From: Balneola sp.
Lineage (GTDB): Bacteria > Bacteroidota > Rhodothermia > Balneolales > Balneolaceae
DNA: 63,099 nucleotides
NCBI GenBank assembly: GCA_003712055.1
Contig: RHLJ01000008.1
Span: 1 to 63,099 of the forward strand
Reading direction: 5' to 3'
Shown in pieces: positions 25,262 through 35,708 of this stretch. Numbering within the stretch: position 1 is the first letter of the stretch; each line of letters opens with the position of its first letter. The notes beneath the pieces were generated by a model. The model searched no databases. It was not told the origin of the DNA and saw nothing but the letters and a program-made list of their open reading frames with translations. A program made the position numbers and the translations under genes.

Positions 25262-27676
25262 TCACTCACTTCTAAGGCTCTCCACAGGATTTCGCAAAGC
25301 AGCTTTTACCGTCTGATAGCTTATTGTTACCCAGGCTAGTATGAGCACAAAAAGGGAGCTCAAAAGGAACAATCCAATGGATATGTCAATCCTCTCGGTA
25401 AAATTGTTAAGCCACGAGTTGGTCAGGAGATACGCAACAGGCAATGAGACAAGAAGCGAGACAGCAATCAAAATGGTGATTTCCTTTCCTAGCAGGGTAA
25501 CAATAGTTGCGATCCTGGCTCCAAGAACTTTCCGTATCCCAATCTCTTTTACTTTCTGTTCAGTGCTATAAGAAGCAAGTCCAAATAACCCTAAACAGGC
25601 AATTACCACAGCCAGTACAGCAAATGATCTAAATATTTTGCTCAACCTACTTTCCGATCGGTACAAGGCTTCAAAGGTATCATCAAGAAAAGCATATTCC
25701 ATTGGGCGTTCAGGATTAAAGACTGCCCATTTCTCCTCAATTTCTGCAATTGTATCCTGGATATTGTTTGTAGCTAGTTTTACAGCCAGATAGTCGTGAT
25801 AATAAGTGCTAGGCAATACATGAATAACTACTGGGTCAATGGATTGACGTAATGAGTTATACTGGAAGTTGCTTACAACTCCGATCACATTTCCTGTTTT
25901 TGGGACACGTTCCGACAACCAATAATTTAGGGTGAGTTCCTCGTTCAAAGGATCGTCCCATCCAAAAAATTCTGCAGCTTGTTCATTTATTATAAACGCT
26001 GAAGTTTCATCGGTCCCAAACTCTTCAGAGAAAGCTCTTCCCTGTAGAATCTCCAAACCTAGTGTTTCTACATAATCAAAGTCGACAGTAAGGGTTTGAA
26101 CAATGCCAGAATCAGCTTCATTACTCTCAGGTATTGCGGTAAATCCATGAATCCCTGCCCCTATACCTGGTGCTCCGGATGTAGCAGAAGCTTGTTGTAC
26201 TCCAGGGATGGTAAGTAGCTCAGTTTTCAGCGAATTAGCGTCAAACTGATTTTGGGTTTCTCGCAAATGGAGCAACATTACTTGTTCCTTATCGAAACCA
26301 AGTCTTGAATTCTGAAGGAAATCGAGCTGCTTGGTGATTATAATGGTTGAGAAAATCAGGGCAGTAGAAATGAAGAACTGGAAAACGACTAATCCGCGCC
26401 GTAATACTTTTCCTGAACCACCTTGTTTTTCTGTATTTCCTTTTAGGCTTTTAATCGGGCTAAATGAAGAAAGGAAGAAGGCCGGGTAACTTCCGGAGAA
26501 GATTCCTACCACAACCACCAGACCAAATAAAAGCAATATAGACTCAATATTTGAGAACAAATCCAGGGATAGGGATTTCCCCGAAATAGCATTGAAATAA
26601 GGCAAGAGTGCTTCCACTAGCAGCACTGAGAAAAACAAACCAAGTGCAGCCATAATTACGGCCTCACTTAAAAACTGTCCGATTAACTGGGGGCGAACAG
26701 CTCCCAGAGTTTTACGCATTCCAACTTCTCTTGCTCGTCTAAGAGAACGGGCTGTAGCCAGATTCATAAAGTTGATACATGCTATGATCAGAATAAAAAT
26801 AGATACTGCTCCAAATAAATAGAGGTAAGTGATATCAAACCCGGTGGATAATTCATTCTGAATCGTTGATTTTAAATGGATATCTCCAAAAGGCTGAAAA
26901 CCAAAGCTGTTTTCTTCTCCAAGCTCATTTCCATAATAAGCCCGGGTAAATTCATCTAATCGAGCTTCAATACTTTCTACTTTCTCAGAACTACTAACCA
27001 AAGCATAAGTATACATTGGAGGGTAGTACTGCGAATTATACTCCCATGGTCTCATGGTTTGCAGGCTTTCGTAAGATATGAGATAGTTAAACTGTATGTG
27101 AGAGTTTGAAGGAGGAGCTTCTACAACACCGGTGATTTCAAAATCGATGGTATTTCTTGCATCTTTAAAACTCAACGTTCTGCCGATTGGATCACTTTCC
27201 CCAAAAAACTTTGCAGCTATAATTGGAGTGATGACCATGCTAGCAGGTTTGTTTAGCACTTCTGTTGAATTACCACGCAAAAGAGTAAAGGAGAACATAT
27301 CGAAGAATGCACTATCGACGATCATAATCCCATCTTCCTGGTACTTTTGATTATCAGGACCTACTATCAATCCTGAGTTAGGGTAAATGTGGGTTATTGC
27401 ATCAATTTCTTCGAAATAGAAATCCAGAGATGGAGCAAGGGCAGCGTACGTACTAGCATAGGTTTCTGTACCATCATCCACAACCATTGATTCGGTAACG
27501 CGGTACAGATTATCATAGTTCGTGTGGAATTTATCATACGACCATTCATGGGAAACATAGATGGTAATTAAAATGAAGCAGGTTAGGCCCACTGCTAATC
27601 CGAATATATTTAGAAAGGCATACGATTTATTTCGGAGTAGATTTCTCCAGGCGATTTTCAAATAGTTTTTAAACAT
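25262..27676 (-). CDS. FtsX/MacB-type ABC permease B
   Basis: 804 residues, full length, start MFKNYLKIAWRNL. First coupling motif REVGMRKTLGA at about residue 316, second KEIGIRKVLGA at about 708, both intact, C-terminus RNPVESLRSE. Between the halves a Gly-rich linker (KQGGSGKVLRRG, ~413-424) precedes TM5. The second periplasmic domain carries the unusually Gly/Ala-rich SGAPGIGAGIHGF. Lies 14 bp after permease C and 28 bp before permease A in unit IV. It has the same predicted topology as permease A but differs throughout the periplasmic domains, the part likely to contact substrate. Confidence 0.92.
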   Translation of the reverse strand: MFKNYLKIAWRNLLRNKSYAFLNIFGLAVGLTCFILITIYVSHEWSYDKFHTNYDNLYRVTESMVVDDGTETYASTYAALAPSLDFYFEEIDAITHIYPNSGLIVGPDNQKYQEDGIMIVDSAFFDMFSFTLLRGNSTEVLNKPASMVITPIIAAKFFGESDPIGRTLSFKDARNTIDFEITGVVEAPPSNSHIQFNYLISYESLQTMRPWEYNSQYYPPMYTYALVSSSEKVESIEARLDEFTRAYYGNELGEENSFGFQPFGDIHLKSTIQNELSTGFDITYLYLFGAVSIFILIIACINFMNLATARSLRRAREVGMRKTLGAVRPQLIGQFLSEAVIMAALGLFFSVLLVEALLPYFNAISGKSLSLDLFSNIESILLLFGLVVVVGIFSGSYPAFFLSSFSPIKSLKGNTEKQGGSGKVLRRGLVVFQFFISTALIFSTIIITKQLDFLQNSRLGFDKEQVMLLHLRETQNQFDANSLKTELLTIPGVQQASATSGAPGIGAGIHGFTAIPESNEADSGIVQTLTVDFDYVETLGLEILQGRAFSEEFGTDETSAFIINEQAAEFFGWDDPLNEELTLNYWLSERVPKTGNVIGVVSNFQYNSLRQSIDPVVIHVLPSTYYHDYLAVKLATNNIQDTIAEIEEKWAVFNPERPMEYAFLDDTFEALYRSESRLSKIFRSFAVLAVVIACLGLFGLASYSTEQKVKEIGIRKVLGARIATIVTLLGKEITILIAVSLLVSLPVAYLLTNSWLNNFTERIDISIGLFLLSSLFVLILAWVTISYQTVKAALRNPVESLRSE

Positions 27677-27690
27677 CGTTGTACTCCTGT

Positions 27691-30150
27691 CTATTCATTT
27701 TTTAGACTTTCTACCGGATTGATGGTGGCAGCTTTGAATGATTGATAACCTACTGTGAGCCATGCTATAATGAGCGTAATACCTCCGGCTAAAAACATAG
27801 TCCAGATATTAATATTGATCCTGTATGCAAATTCAGATAACCAGCTACTCATCCCATACCAAATAATAGGAGTTGATACTATCATAGCGGCAAGCATTAG
27901 CATGGTGAACTCTCTATTTATGAGATAGATAATCCGACTGGAAGAGGCGCCCAGCACCTTTCGAACTCCTATCTCTTTTGTTCGCCTCACAACGGTTAGC
28001 GAGGCAAGGCCAAATAATCCGAGGCAGGCAATAAGGATGGCAAATCCAGCTCCAAAAGTGGCAATTTTACTTAACCTCTCTTCCTGTCGATAGCGGCTGT
28101 CTACCGCTTGATCCAAAAAGATATAATTGAAAGGTTCACCGCCAGAAACAGATTCCCAACTTGTCTCAAGTGCAGCTATTGTCCGTGGAACATCCGCGCT
28201 GGAAATTCTCAGGTTAATATTAGGGGACGTACCTCCAAGACCTACATTATCTACACCAGAGAAAATAATGGCGGGGTTAATTACCAAAGCTAATGGTTCA
28301 ATTTCATTTCGCAGTGATGCATAGTTGAAGTCTTTAACAACTCCTACAATTTCATGAGCGCTAAAATCCGGGCTGGCAAACTGTCCATTTAGCGCATCAT
28401 CCCAACCATGTAATTTTACGAACGCTTCATTAACAATTATCGCCTGCTGTTCATCAGAGCTCATTTGATCTGAAAAAGAACGACCTTCTACAAATTCTAA
28501 TCCCATTAACTCCGGATAGTCGGCATCAACGATATTTACATTGAAATCATAGATTGTACCCTCGCTATCTCGGTAGTCCACGTTCATCCACACATTATCA
28601 GCAGGGGTGAATAAGGAAGAAGATATATCAAGGATTCCCGGAATAGAATTTATCTGTGATCGAAGGCGGTCTTCTTTTTGGGAGGTTCTTTCCATGAGCC
28701 CCATGAAGCCTGTTTCCTGATTGGGATTGTCATCAACCTGCAATACTAAGAGGTGCTCCTTCTGGAAACCCAAGTCTCTCGATTGTAAGTAATCAAGTTG
28801 ATCCGTAATAGTAAAAGTAGCAGCAATTAGAAATATGCTGAGGGAAAACTGAAAAACAACCATACCGGTTCTGAACCAGCTTTTGTCTTTTTTCACCTGG
28901 ATTTTTCCTTTCAGTACTTCAATGGGTTTAAAACCGGAAAGAATAAGCGCGGGGTATATTCCAGCTATTAAACTAATGAATGCAGTAAGTCCCAAAACCA
29001 GAAGTATCGTATCCAGGCTTGTGGAAATATCGAGTTGTGTACCTGCTAGTTCATTGAAATAGGGGAGCATTAATTCGGAAGCGATTAATCCGACTACTAT
29101 AGAAAAGAGAGTCATTAAAATAGCCTCTCCCCAAAATTGGTACATTAGGTGGGTTCTTTCGGCTCCAATCGTTTTTCTTATTCCAACTTCTTTTGCTCTT
29201 GAGGTAGATCTACTGATCGACAGGGTAATGAAATTAACACAAGCAATAAGTAAGACGAGAAAAGCTATACCGGATAAAATGTAAAGATAGTCCGGGTCGA
29301 TAACTGTGGCTATTCCAGCCGGAATATCCGGATTATGACGGATATCGGTAATTGATTGTAAACCGATTGTATATTGGCTTCGATTCCACTCTTCTTCACC
29401 CATTAAGCGCTTTGCTGTTGTGATAAGAGATTGCTCAACCTGACTGATATCAGCATTCTGGGTAAACTGAACATAGGTTTCAGGGATGACAGAGTACCAG
29501 GCATCAAAAGCCCCAGGGCTAAACAATTTAGAAGCGTTCTCCATTGGGATAAGCAACTCAAAGCGTAAACTGGAATTAGATGGCGCTTCTTCAATGATTC
29601 CTGAAACAGTGAAAGGTTGAAACTCATCTCCCATTTTAACTAACAACGTTTTGTTCATGGGATTTTCTTCTCCAAAAAACCTCTTTGCTGAAGAAGGGGT
29701 AAGCACCACATTGGTGGGTTGCGCAAATACTGAAGACGAGGAGCCTTCAATCAGCTCAAAATCAAACATTTCAAAAAACTCAGGATCTACCAGCTGCACA
29801 GGTTCTGAAAATCCTTCCTCCTGGTTTTCGATACGAACCAGATCATTGTAGATATAGCGCCTGGCTACAAGTTCAGCTTCGGGAATATTGTCCTCGAAGA
29901 GTTCTTTAAAGCGAAGAGGACTTGTTGTACTCCAATATTCTCCGCCATCATCATAGCTTTCAAGTACCCAGGAGCGATAAATTCTGTCGGAATCAGTATG
30001 GAATCTATCATAACTGAATTCATTTACCAGATACAAAAGGATAAGCAAGCAACAAGCTACCCCAACCGAGAGTCCAAAAATATTTATCGCTGAATAGCTT
30101 TTGTATTTGAAGAGATTCCTGAAGGCGATTTTCAAATAATTTTTAAACAT
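27691..30150 (-). CDS. FtsX/MacB-type ABC permease C
   Basis: 819 residues, the longest of the ten. Coupling motifs KEVGIRKTIGA (~318) and KEIGVRKVLGA (~723); C-terminus INPVESLKNE. Extra length lies in the second periplasmic domain, which contains a long charged stretch (ERTSQKEDRLRSQI) and NPAIIFSGVDNVGLGG. First gene of unit IV: the sigma54 -12 element lies 38 bp before its start codon. Therefore its expression, with B, A, the relic and ATPase 2, should depend on the neighbouring response regulator. Confidence 0.92.
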   Translation of the reverse strand: MFKNYLKIAFRNLFKYKSYSAINIFGLSVGVACCLLILLYLVNEFSYDRFHTDSDRIYRSWVLESYDDGGEYWSTTSPLRFKELFEDNIPEAELVARRYIYNDLVRIENQEEGFSEPVQLVDPEFFEMFDFELIEGSSSSVFAQPTNVVLTPSSAKRFFGEENPMNKTLLVKMGDEFQPFTVSGIIEEAPSNSSLRFELLIPMENASKLFSPGAFDAWYSVIPETYVQFTQNADISQVEQSLITTAKRLMGEEEWNRSQYTIGLQSITDIRHNPDIPAGIATVIDPDYLYILSGIAFLVLLIACVNFITLSISRSTSRAKEVGIRKTIGAERTHLMYQFWGEAILMTLFSIVVGLIASELMLPYFNELAGTQLDISTSLDTILLVLGLTAFISLIAGIYPALILSGFKPIEVLKGKIQVKKDKSWFRTGMVVFQFSLSIFLIAATFTITDQLDYLQSRDLGFQKEHLLVLQVDDNPNQETGFMGLMERTSQKEDRLRSQINSIPGILDISSSLFTPADNVWMNVDYRDSEGTIYDFNVNIVDADYPELMGLEFVEGRSFSDQMSSDEQQAIIVNEAFVKLHGWDDALNGQFASPDFSAHEIVGVVKDFNYASLRNEIEPLALVINPAIIFSGVDNVGLGGTSPNINLRISSADVPRTIAALETSWESVSGGEPFNYIFLDQAVDSRYRQEERLSKIATFGAGFAILIACLGLFGLASLTVVRRTKEIGVRKVLGASSSRIIYLINREFTMLMLAAMIVSTPIIWYGMSSWLSEFAYRININIWTMFLAGGITLIIAWLTVGYQSFKAATINPVESLKNE

Positions 30151-30188
30151 TTGGACTCCGTGTTAAAAGTGTACTTATAATGCCTTAT

Positions 30189-30294
30189 GCCAACAACCGT
30201 ACCAAACTATAGAAATAGTTAAATAACACTTAAAAACGACGATTTAGATCAAAAATATGTCCGTTATGATACAGGCAGTGTACGCTAACGAACA
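30189..30294 (-). promoter_or_regulatory. Sigma54 promoter with twin upstream activator sites, unit IV
   Basis: On the minus strand TGGTACGGTTGTTGGC (30189-30204) matches the -24/-12 pattern TGGCAC-N5-TTGC with two differences (T for C at the fourth base, TTGG for TTGC), keeping the diagnostic GG. Upstream lie two 16-bp sites, TGTCCGTTATGATACA (30258-30273) and TGTACGCTAACGAACA (30279-30294), whose starts are 21 bp apart; the first begins 54 bp from the end of the -24 box. The same geometry recurs at three other places in the array. Likely activator: the response regulator at 50626-52002. Confidence 0.8.
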
Positions 30295-30318
30295 GTGACG
30301 TAAGTGTCGCTCTTAATG

Positions 30319-30416
30319 ACCCACCCCTCAATCCCCTCCGATGGAGGGGAAGCTCTTTGTTTAAGAATCTTATCTAACTATAAGAGTTCCCCTCTTGGGA
30401 GGGGACAGGGGTGGGT
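30319..30416. repeat. 98-bp palindromic element (ACCCACCCCT type)
   Basis: Outer arms ACCCACCCCT (30319-30328) and AGGGGTGGGT (30407-30416); internal hairpins CCCCTCC/GGAGGGG and CCCCTC/GAGGGG. Same family as 35709-35838. Sits in the 515-bp gap between permease D's stop and the unit IV activator sites; it may act as a 3' structure for unit III. Confidence 0.8.
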
Positions 30417-30423
30417 AAAGGTC

Positions 30424-30478
30424 TAGCCACAAAAAATACAGGACCACTGATTTTTGTGTGTTAGTGTCTTTGTGGCTG
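30424..30478. repeat. AGCCACAAA-type inverted repeat
   Basis: TAGCCACAAA (30424-30433) is answered by TTTGTGGCT (30469-30477), an imperfect palindrome directly following the ACCCACCCCT element. A related copy is at 35619-35674. From 30479 to 30560 I see nothing recognisable. Confidence 0.65.
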
Positions 30479-30560
30479 GTAAAAAGCGCTACCTGCTCCG
30501 TCTTAAAAGTATCTTGTGTAGATAAGGGGTATGTCTTTGTAGGTTTAAATAAAACCTAAT

Positions 30561-30655
30561 ATTTCCCTCCCATGGAGTGGATTAAGGGGTGGGTGAAGGT
30601 CTATCCACAAAACCACCGAACCAATAACTTTGTGTTTTAGAGTTTTTATGGCTCG
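30561..30655. repeat. Degenerate second copy of the composite repeat module
   Basis: TTCCCTCCCATGGAG and AAGGGGTGGGTGAAGGTCTA repeat the right half of the 30319-30416 element, followed by TCCACAAAACCACCGAACC...TTTGTGTTTT...ATGGCT, a worn version of the AGCCACAAA repeat. It ends about 10 bp after the permease D stop codon. Confidence 0.6.
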
Positions 30656-30665
30656 CAAAAACTGC

Positions 30666-33017
30666 TTACTCGCTCTTTAAACTCTTAACCGGGTTAGCTA
30701 TAGCTGCTTTTATGGACTGCCAGCTCACTGTAATCCATGCTATAATGAGTGCTGAAATCCCAGCTGCTCCGAAAGCCCACCATTCAATTCCGGAACTATA
30801 GGCATAGTCCGATAGCCACTGATTCATTAAATACCAGGAAACTGGGGTGGAAATAGCAATGGAGACTAATACCAACTTGGTAAAGTCGCCTGATAGAAGG
30901 AGTACCAGACTATGTACCGTTGCTCCAAGAACTTTCCGAACACCAATTTCTTTTGCCCGTTGCTCAGCCGTAAATGCAGAGAGGCCAAATAAACCTAAGC
31001 AGGAAATAAAGATGGCTATAATGGAGAAATAACGTGCAAGTGCTCCAATGCGCATTTCGCTTTGATATAAGGTGGCGTACTGGTCATCCATAAAATGGTA
31101 ATTGAATGGATACGTAGGATTGAAGGATGTATAAGTTTCCTCAATTTGAGCAATCGTATTTGTGATATTGGCAGATTCAAGACGGACAAAAGCTCTCCAT
31201 CCAAAATCGGGGGTAAGGCGGAAGAAAACGGGATTAACTTCAGTGCGAAAACTTTGAAAATGGAAATCCTTAGCTACTCCAATGATTTCTCTTTCTTCAT
31301 CCCATAAGGTGATTACTTTTCCTATAGGATCCTCAAGTCCCATTGCTGCTATACCTGTCTCATTGAAAATAATTTTCGAAGAATCTGCTCCATAATCATC
31401 AGAAAAGCTACGTCCTTCAATAATCTCAATATCCATGGTATTAATGAGTCCGTAGTCCATTCCAATATTTTCAAATAAGATGCGAGTTTCGGGATCTTTA
31501 TCCGGCCAGTCTAAACCCATTGTATTATTATGTTGATACAAGAAGGAGTGCGTGGATCTGGAAGTACTTATAACCCCCGGAATATTCTCAATCTGTTCAC
31601 GGAATGTATCCCACTGTTCGCCAACCTCGTCCTCTGTAGTAAAGTAAATAAGATTCTCTTTGGTATATCCCAGGTTTTGATTGAGCGTAAACTGAATCTG
31701 GCGATAAACAATAATGGTGGAAACGATGAGAATAATTGAAAGACTGAATTGGAAAACAACCAAACCCTTCCGTGCAAACGCCTCTTTACCTGAGGATTTA
31801 AGAGATCCTTTGAGAGTTTTAACGGCCTCCATTGATGAAAGGTAAAAAGCAGGATAACTACCAGAAACCAATCCGGTGATCAGAACAGTACCTATAAAAA
31901 TGGCAAGCAGGGCTGGGTTTGAATAATCAACAGAAATTGCCTTGTCGGTCAGATCGTTAAAAATAGGAAGGGATATTTCTACCATTAGAAGGGAAACAAA
32001 CAGGGAGAAGAAACTGATGATCATAGACTCACCAATGAACTGTCCTATCAATGATCCTTTACCTGCTCCAATAGACTTTCTTATGCCAACTTCTTTTGAA
32101 CGTTTAGCAGCTTTTGCAGTGCTTAGGTTCATAAAGTTGATACAGGCGATTAGTAAAATAAAGATGGCTACAATGGTAAATAGTCTCACATATTCTATTC
32201 TTCCACCTACAACTACTTTATTCTCAAACTGGCTGAAGAGATATCTTTCCGTGAATGGGTACACGAAGAGATCAACATGTGATCCTTCATTCTTGGTTTT
32301 TACATACCCTTCAATCTTCTCATTAAGTGCGGCTACATCCGTTCCGGGAATTAATTTTGAAATCGCACGGGGACCATTATTACCCCATTCTGTTGCCCAT
32401 TCACTTTCCAGTAACCAATCATCATATCTGAGCAGGCAATCAAATTGGAACGTAGAGTTACTAGGCATATTTGCGAATACCCCGGTAATGGTTAACTCCT
32501 GGTCATTATCCAGGGTTATTCCCTCTCCAACCGGGTTTCTTTCTCCGAAATATTTTTTTGCCATATCCTCAGATATAACAACTGTATTCGGATTAACAAG
32601 AAGTTCCTCACGGTTACCATAAATCAGATCTATGCTAAGAATTTGAAAGAAGTCATTTTCTACATAAATGCCTTGCTCTCTAAACGATTGATTATCCTTC
32701 GTAAATAAGTAATCTATACTCCATGTATAATTGGAAGCATATTCAAACTCAGGAAATTCTTCTTTTATGTTTCGAGCTACGATACCCGGTGTAGAAAGGG
32801 TAGTGGAGATGTCATCTGAATAGTTTTGGTGTTCCATTATCTGGTAGATGCGATCTGAATCAGCATGATATTTATCTACACTCAGCTCATCCATTACCCA
32901 TAAAAAAATGAGGAAGCTACAGGCTAAGCCAATGGAAAGACCAGCCACATTGATAAAGAAGGAACTTTTTTGGCGCCTAAATCCCCGAAGCGCAGTTTTC
33001 AAATAATTTTTTAGCAT
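30666..33017 (-). CDS. FtsX/MacB-type ABC permease D
   Basis: 783 residues, the shortest of the ten. Starts MLKNYLKTALRGFRRQKSSF, more basic than its paralogues. Coupling motifs KEVGIRKSIGA (~306) and KEIGVRKVLGA (~686) are intact; C-terminus ANPVKSLKSE. The region before the last helix (SDYAYSSGIEWWAFGA) departs from the SEFAYRI consensus of the others. Second gene of unit III, 67 bp after permease E, the largest spacing inside a unit, but I find no promoter in that gap. Confidence 0.92.
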   Translation of the reverse strand: MLKNYLKTALRGFRRQKSSFFINVAGLSIGLACSFLIFLWVMDELSVDKYHADSDRIYQIMEHQNYSDDISTTLSTPGIVARNIKEEFPEFEYASNYTWSIDYLFTKDNQSFREQGIYVENDFFQILSIDLIYGNREELLVNPNTVVISEDMAKKYFGERNPVGEGITLDNDQELTITGVFANMPSNSTFQFDCLLRYDDWLLESEWATEWGNNGPRAISKLIPGTDVAALNEKIEGYVKTKNEGSHVDLFVYPFTERYLFSQFENKVVVGGRIEYVRLFTIVAIFILLIACINFMNLSTAKAAKRSKEVGIRKSIGAGKGSLIGQFIGESMIISFFSLFVSLLMVEISLPIFNDLTDKAISVDYSNPALLAIFIGTVLITGLVSGSYPAFYLSSMEAVKTLKGSLKSSGKEAFARKGLVVFQFSLSIILIVSTIIVYRQIQFTLNQNLGYTKENLIYFTTEDEVGEQWDTFREQIENIPGVISTSRSTHSFLYQHNNTMGLDWPDKDPETRILFENIGMDYGLINTMDIEIIEGRSFSDDYGADSSKIIFNETGIAAMGLEDPIGKVITLWDEEREIIGVAKDFHFQSFRTEVNPVFFRLTPDFGWRAFVRLESANITNTIAQIEETYTSFNPTYPFNYHFMDDQYATLYQSEMRIGALARYFSIIAIFISCLGLFGLSAFTAEQRAKEIGVRKVLGATVHSLVLLLSGDFTKLVLVSIAISTPVSWYLMNQWLSDYAYSSGIEWWAFGAAGISALIIAWITVSWQSIKAAIANPVKSLKSE

Positions 33018-33084
33018 ATGATATCCTTGTAAACCTCTTTTCGTAACACTTAAAGCGTTCTGTAGAGTTACATTAAAATTTCAT

Positions 33085-35466
33085 TTATTCGCTTTTCAAG
33101 CTATCTACGGGATTAGCTAAAGCAGCTTTAATGGCCTGGTAACCAATAGTTAACAGGGCTACTCCGATAATCGCAATACCGGAACCGGCGAAAACAACTA
33201 TTCCGGGAGTGGTGCTAAAGGCAAAACTATTCAGCCATTGTTGAATCAGGAAGTAGGCAAGGGGCGCGCCAATTAAAAAGCCGATTACTACAAGCTTTAA
33301 AAAGTCAAAAGATATAGACTGCACTATACTTGCTACAGAAGCACCCAATACTTTCCGAATACCGATTTCCTTTCTTCTGTTAATTACAGAAAATGAAACC
33401 AAACCTAGTAGTCCTAAGCAGGCAATAAATATGGTGAGGTATGCGAAGTAGCGAAGCATCTCTCCAATTACTTCCTCAGTGGTATAATCGGTAGCAATAT
33501 CCTCTTCCAGGTAGTAATACCATACCGGAACTCCACTGTTGAATGCTTTCAAAGCATCCGAGATTTGAGTAGCTACCCCATCAAAATCGGCGCTGCTCAC
33601 CTTTACCGTAATATCAAAAAAGCTTTCCGGATCATAGCGAATAATCAGGGGGGCAATTCTTGAGTGTAGGGTTTCATAATTGAAATCTTTGACTACACCT
33701 ACCACGGTATATAGAATCTCTTCGCCATCTATTCTGCGGGTTATTGTCTTACCTACCGGATCATCCCATCCAAATCTTGAAGCCGCTGCTTCATTAATAA
33801 TCAGGGAATTGCTTGATCCGCTTTCTATGTCTGAACTGAAATCTCGACCCTGGAGTAATTCGAGGTTGAATTGAGAAATAAAATATTCATCAATAGAATA
33901 GGTGTTTACCAGAGTGCCATCTTCTGAAAATGTACCCTCGGGATAAAACTGAACTCTATTTCCGGATTCGTTACCTGGAGTATTTGAACTAAAAGATACA
34001 TTGGAAACACCGGGTATTTTGAACAGCTCTTCACGTACAAGATTATGACCGTTTTCAGACAAAGCATCAGGAACACCAACTACAAGTATATTATTCTTGT
34101 CGAATCCGAGGTCCTTATTTTTTAGATAGGATAATTGTCTATCAACGGCCAGTGTACTAACGATCATAAAAATAGCGACCGTAAATTGTGTAACTACAAG
34201 TGCTGTTCTAAGGAAGGATTTCCCTCCGGTTCCCGTCTTTTCCCCTTTCAATACGGCAGCTGGTTTAAACGCTGAAAGCACGAATGCAGGATATCCCCCG
34301 GCCAATACCCCCACAAGTACTACCACTAAAAAGATAGCGATTAAATAAAGTGGGTTAGACAGGTATGTAGCTTCTACACTCCATTCGGCGATATCATTAA
34401 ACCATGGAAGGGCCACCTCTACAAGTACCAGACTAATTAGAACACCAAAAATTGAAAGAATCACTGCTTCGGCCAGGAATTGGAATACCAATTGGCCTTT
34501 AAATGCTCCCATCACTTTTCGAACGCCCACTTCTTTGGATCTCTTTAATCCTTGAGCGGTTGATAAGTTTACAAAGTTAATACAGGCTATTATCAAGATG
34601 AGTAAACCCAAAGCCATGAAAATATAGATGTAAGCAATTTCAAGGCTGTCGCCATGTTCGGCATACAGGTTAGAGTGCAAAAAGAGGTCGGTTAGAGGTT
34701 GTAGATGAATGTCGTAGCGCTGTACAAATTCTTCTCCAATATGACGATTTACAAAAGCAGGAAATTTTGCTTCTAGTGCGGCTATATCTGTGCCTTCCTG
34801 GAGTAACAAATAAGTATAAAGATTATGAGATCGCCAATCGTTTAGAGAAGCATAGTCTTCTTCTGTTACTGAAGAGAAGGGAACCAGGGAATTAAACATA
34901 AAACTAGACCTTGGGTTCAATTTCTGAAGTACCCCGGTAACTTCGAATGGCTCTTTATCGAGAAGTAGTGTTCTGCCTATTGGGTTTTCCTCCCCGAAAT
35001 ACCGAACGGACATTTGTTCGGTAAGTACAATACTGGATGGATTGGCTAACGCTCCTTCCGGGTTCCCATATTTAAAGTCATAAGAAAACACATCAAAGAT
35101 TCCTTCATCAACATAGGTAATACCCTGTCGGAGAATTTTATTTTCATACTGTATGGCAGCACCACGCCCCATAAAGCGAACGGCATCTTCCACTTCCGGA
35201 AAGTCATCGACCATTGCCTGACCCCATGGGCTTGCTGAAATCGCAACATCAAGAATACTGCCATTCTGTTGAGTGATTTTATCTGCAACTCTATAGATGC
35301 GATCCGAATTCTCATGGTAGCGATCGTAAGTGAATGCATATTGCATGAGCAAAAAAAGGAAGAGGCAGATACCCATTCCAATAGCTAAACCAACTGTATT
35401 GATGAAAGCATATCCCTTTTGCTTAGAGATGTTTCTGAACGCGATTTTGATGTAGTTTTTAAGCAT
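33085..35466 (-). CDS. FtsX/MacB-type ABC permease E
   Basis: 793 residues. Coupling motifs KEVGVRKVMGA (~309) and KEIGIRKVLGA (~698); C-terminus ANPVDSLKSE. TM1 is particularly Met/Leu rich (GLAIGMGICLFLFLLMQYAF). The last helices read FAFSTTPGIVVFAGSG instead of the FAYRIEI type. First gene of unit III: the sigma54 -12 element is 34 bp before the ATG. The linker before TM5 is KTGTGGKSFLRTA. Confidence 0.92.
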   Translation of the reverse strand: MLKNYIKIAFRNISKQKGYAFINTVGLAIGMGICLFLFLLMQYAFTYDRYHENSDRIYRVADKITQQNGSILDVAISASPWGQAMVDDFPEVEDAVRFMGRGAAIQYENKILRQGITYVDEGIFDVFSYDFKYGNPEGALANPSSIVLTEQMSVRYFGEENPIGRTLLLDKEPFEVTGVLQKLNPRSSFMFNSLVPFSSVTEEDYASLNDWRSHNLYTYLLLQEGTDIAALEAKFPAFVNRHIGEEFVQRYDIHLQPLTDLFLHSNLYAEHGDSLEIAYIYIFMALGLLILIIACINFVNLSTAQGLKRSKEVGVRKVMGAFKGQLVFQFLAEAVILSIFGVLISLVLVEVALPWFNDIAEWSVEATYLSNPLYLIAIFLVVVLVGVLAGGYPAFVLSAFKPAAVLKGEKTGTGGKSFLRTALVVTQFTVAIFMIVSTLAVDRQLSYLKNKDLGFDKNNILVVGVPDALSENGHNLVREELFKIPGVSNVSFSSNTPGNESGNRVQFYPEGTFSEDGTLVNTYSIDEYFISQFNLELLQGRDFSSDIESGSSNSLIINEAAASRFGWDDPVGKTITRRIDGEEILYTVVGVVKDFNYETLHSRIAPLIIRYDPESFFDITVKVSSADFDGVATQISDALKAFNSGVPVWYYYLEEDIATDYTTEEVIGEMLRYFAYLTIFIACLGLLGLVSFSVINRRKEIGIRKVLGASVASIVQSISFDFLKLVVIGFLIGAPLAYFLIQQWLNSFAFSTTPGIVVFAGSGIAIIGVALLTIGYQAIKAALANPVDSLKSE

Positions 35467-35500
35467 GGCTAATCCGTTTAGTATTGTCTAAGGATACAAT

Positions 35501-35606
35501 GCCAATAACTGTACCAAACTTGGAATAAGAGTCTAAATCCCCTAAAACAGAAGGTTTTAAGGGATTATATGTTCGATATTATACAGGGGGTGTTCGATAT
35601 CGGACG
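35501..35606 (-). promoter_or_regulatory. Sigma54 promoter with twin upstream activator sites, unit III
   Basis: Minus strand TGGTACAGTTATTGGC (35501-35516) as -24/-12. Activator sites TGTTCGATATTATACA (35570-35585) and TGTTCGATATCGGACG (35591-35606) start 21 bp apart, the first 54 bp from the end of the -24 box, separated by GGGGG. Identical geometry to the other three promoters. Confidence 0.8.
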
Positions 35607-35618
35607 GTAAATGAAGAT

Positions 35619-35674
35619 TAGCCACAAAAACATAGCACCACCACCAACTTTGTGCGATGGAGTCTTCGTGGCTG
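35619..35674. repeat. AGCCACAAA-type inverted repeat
   Basis: TAGCCAC (35619-35625) pairs with GTGGCTG (35668-35674), relative of 30424-30478. Located just upstream of the unit III activator sites, in the 432-bp gap between permeases E and F. Confidence 0.6.
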
Positions 35675-35708
35675 GTAAGAGTCATGATTAGAGTCCAAAA
35701 TTAGTTTA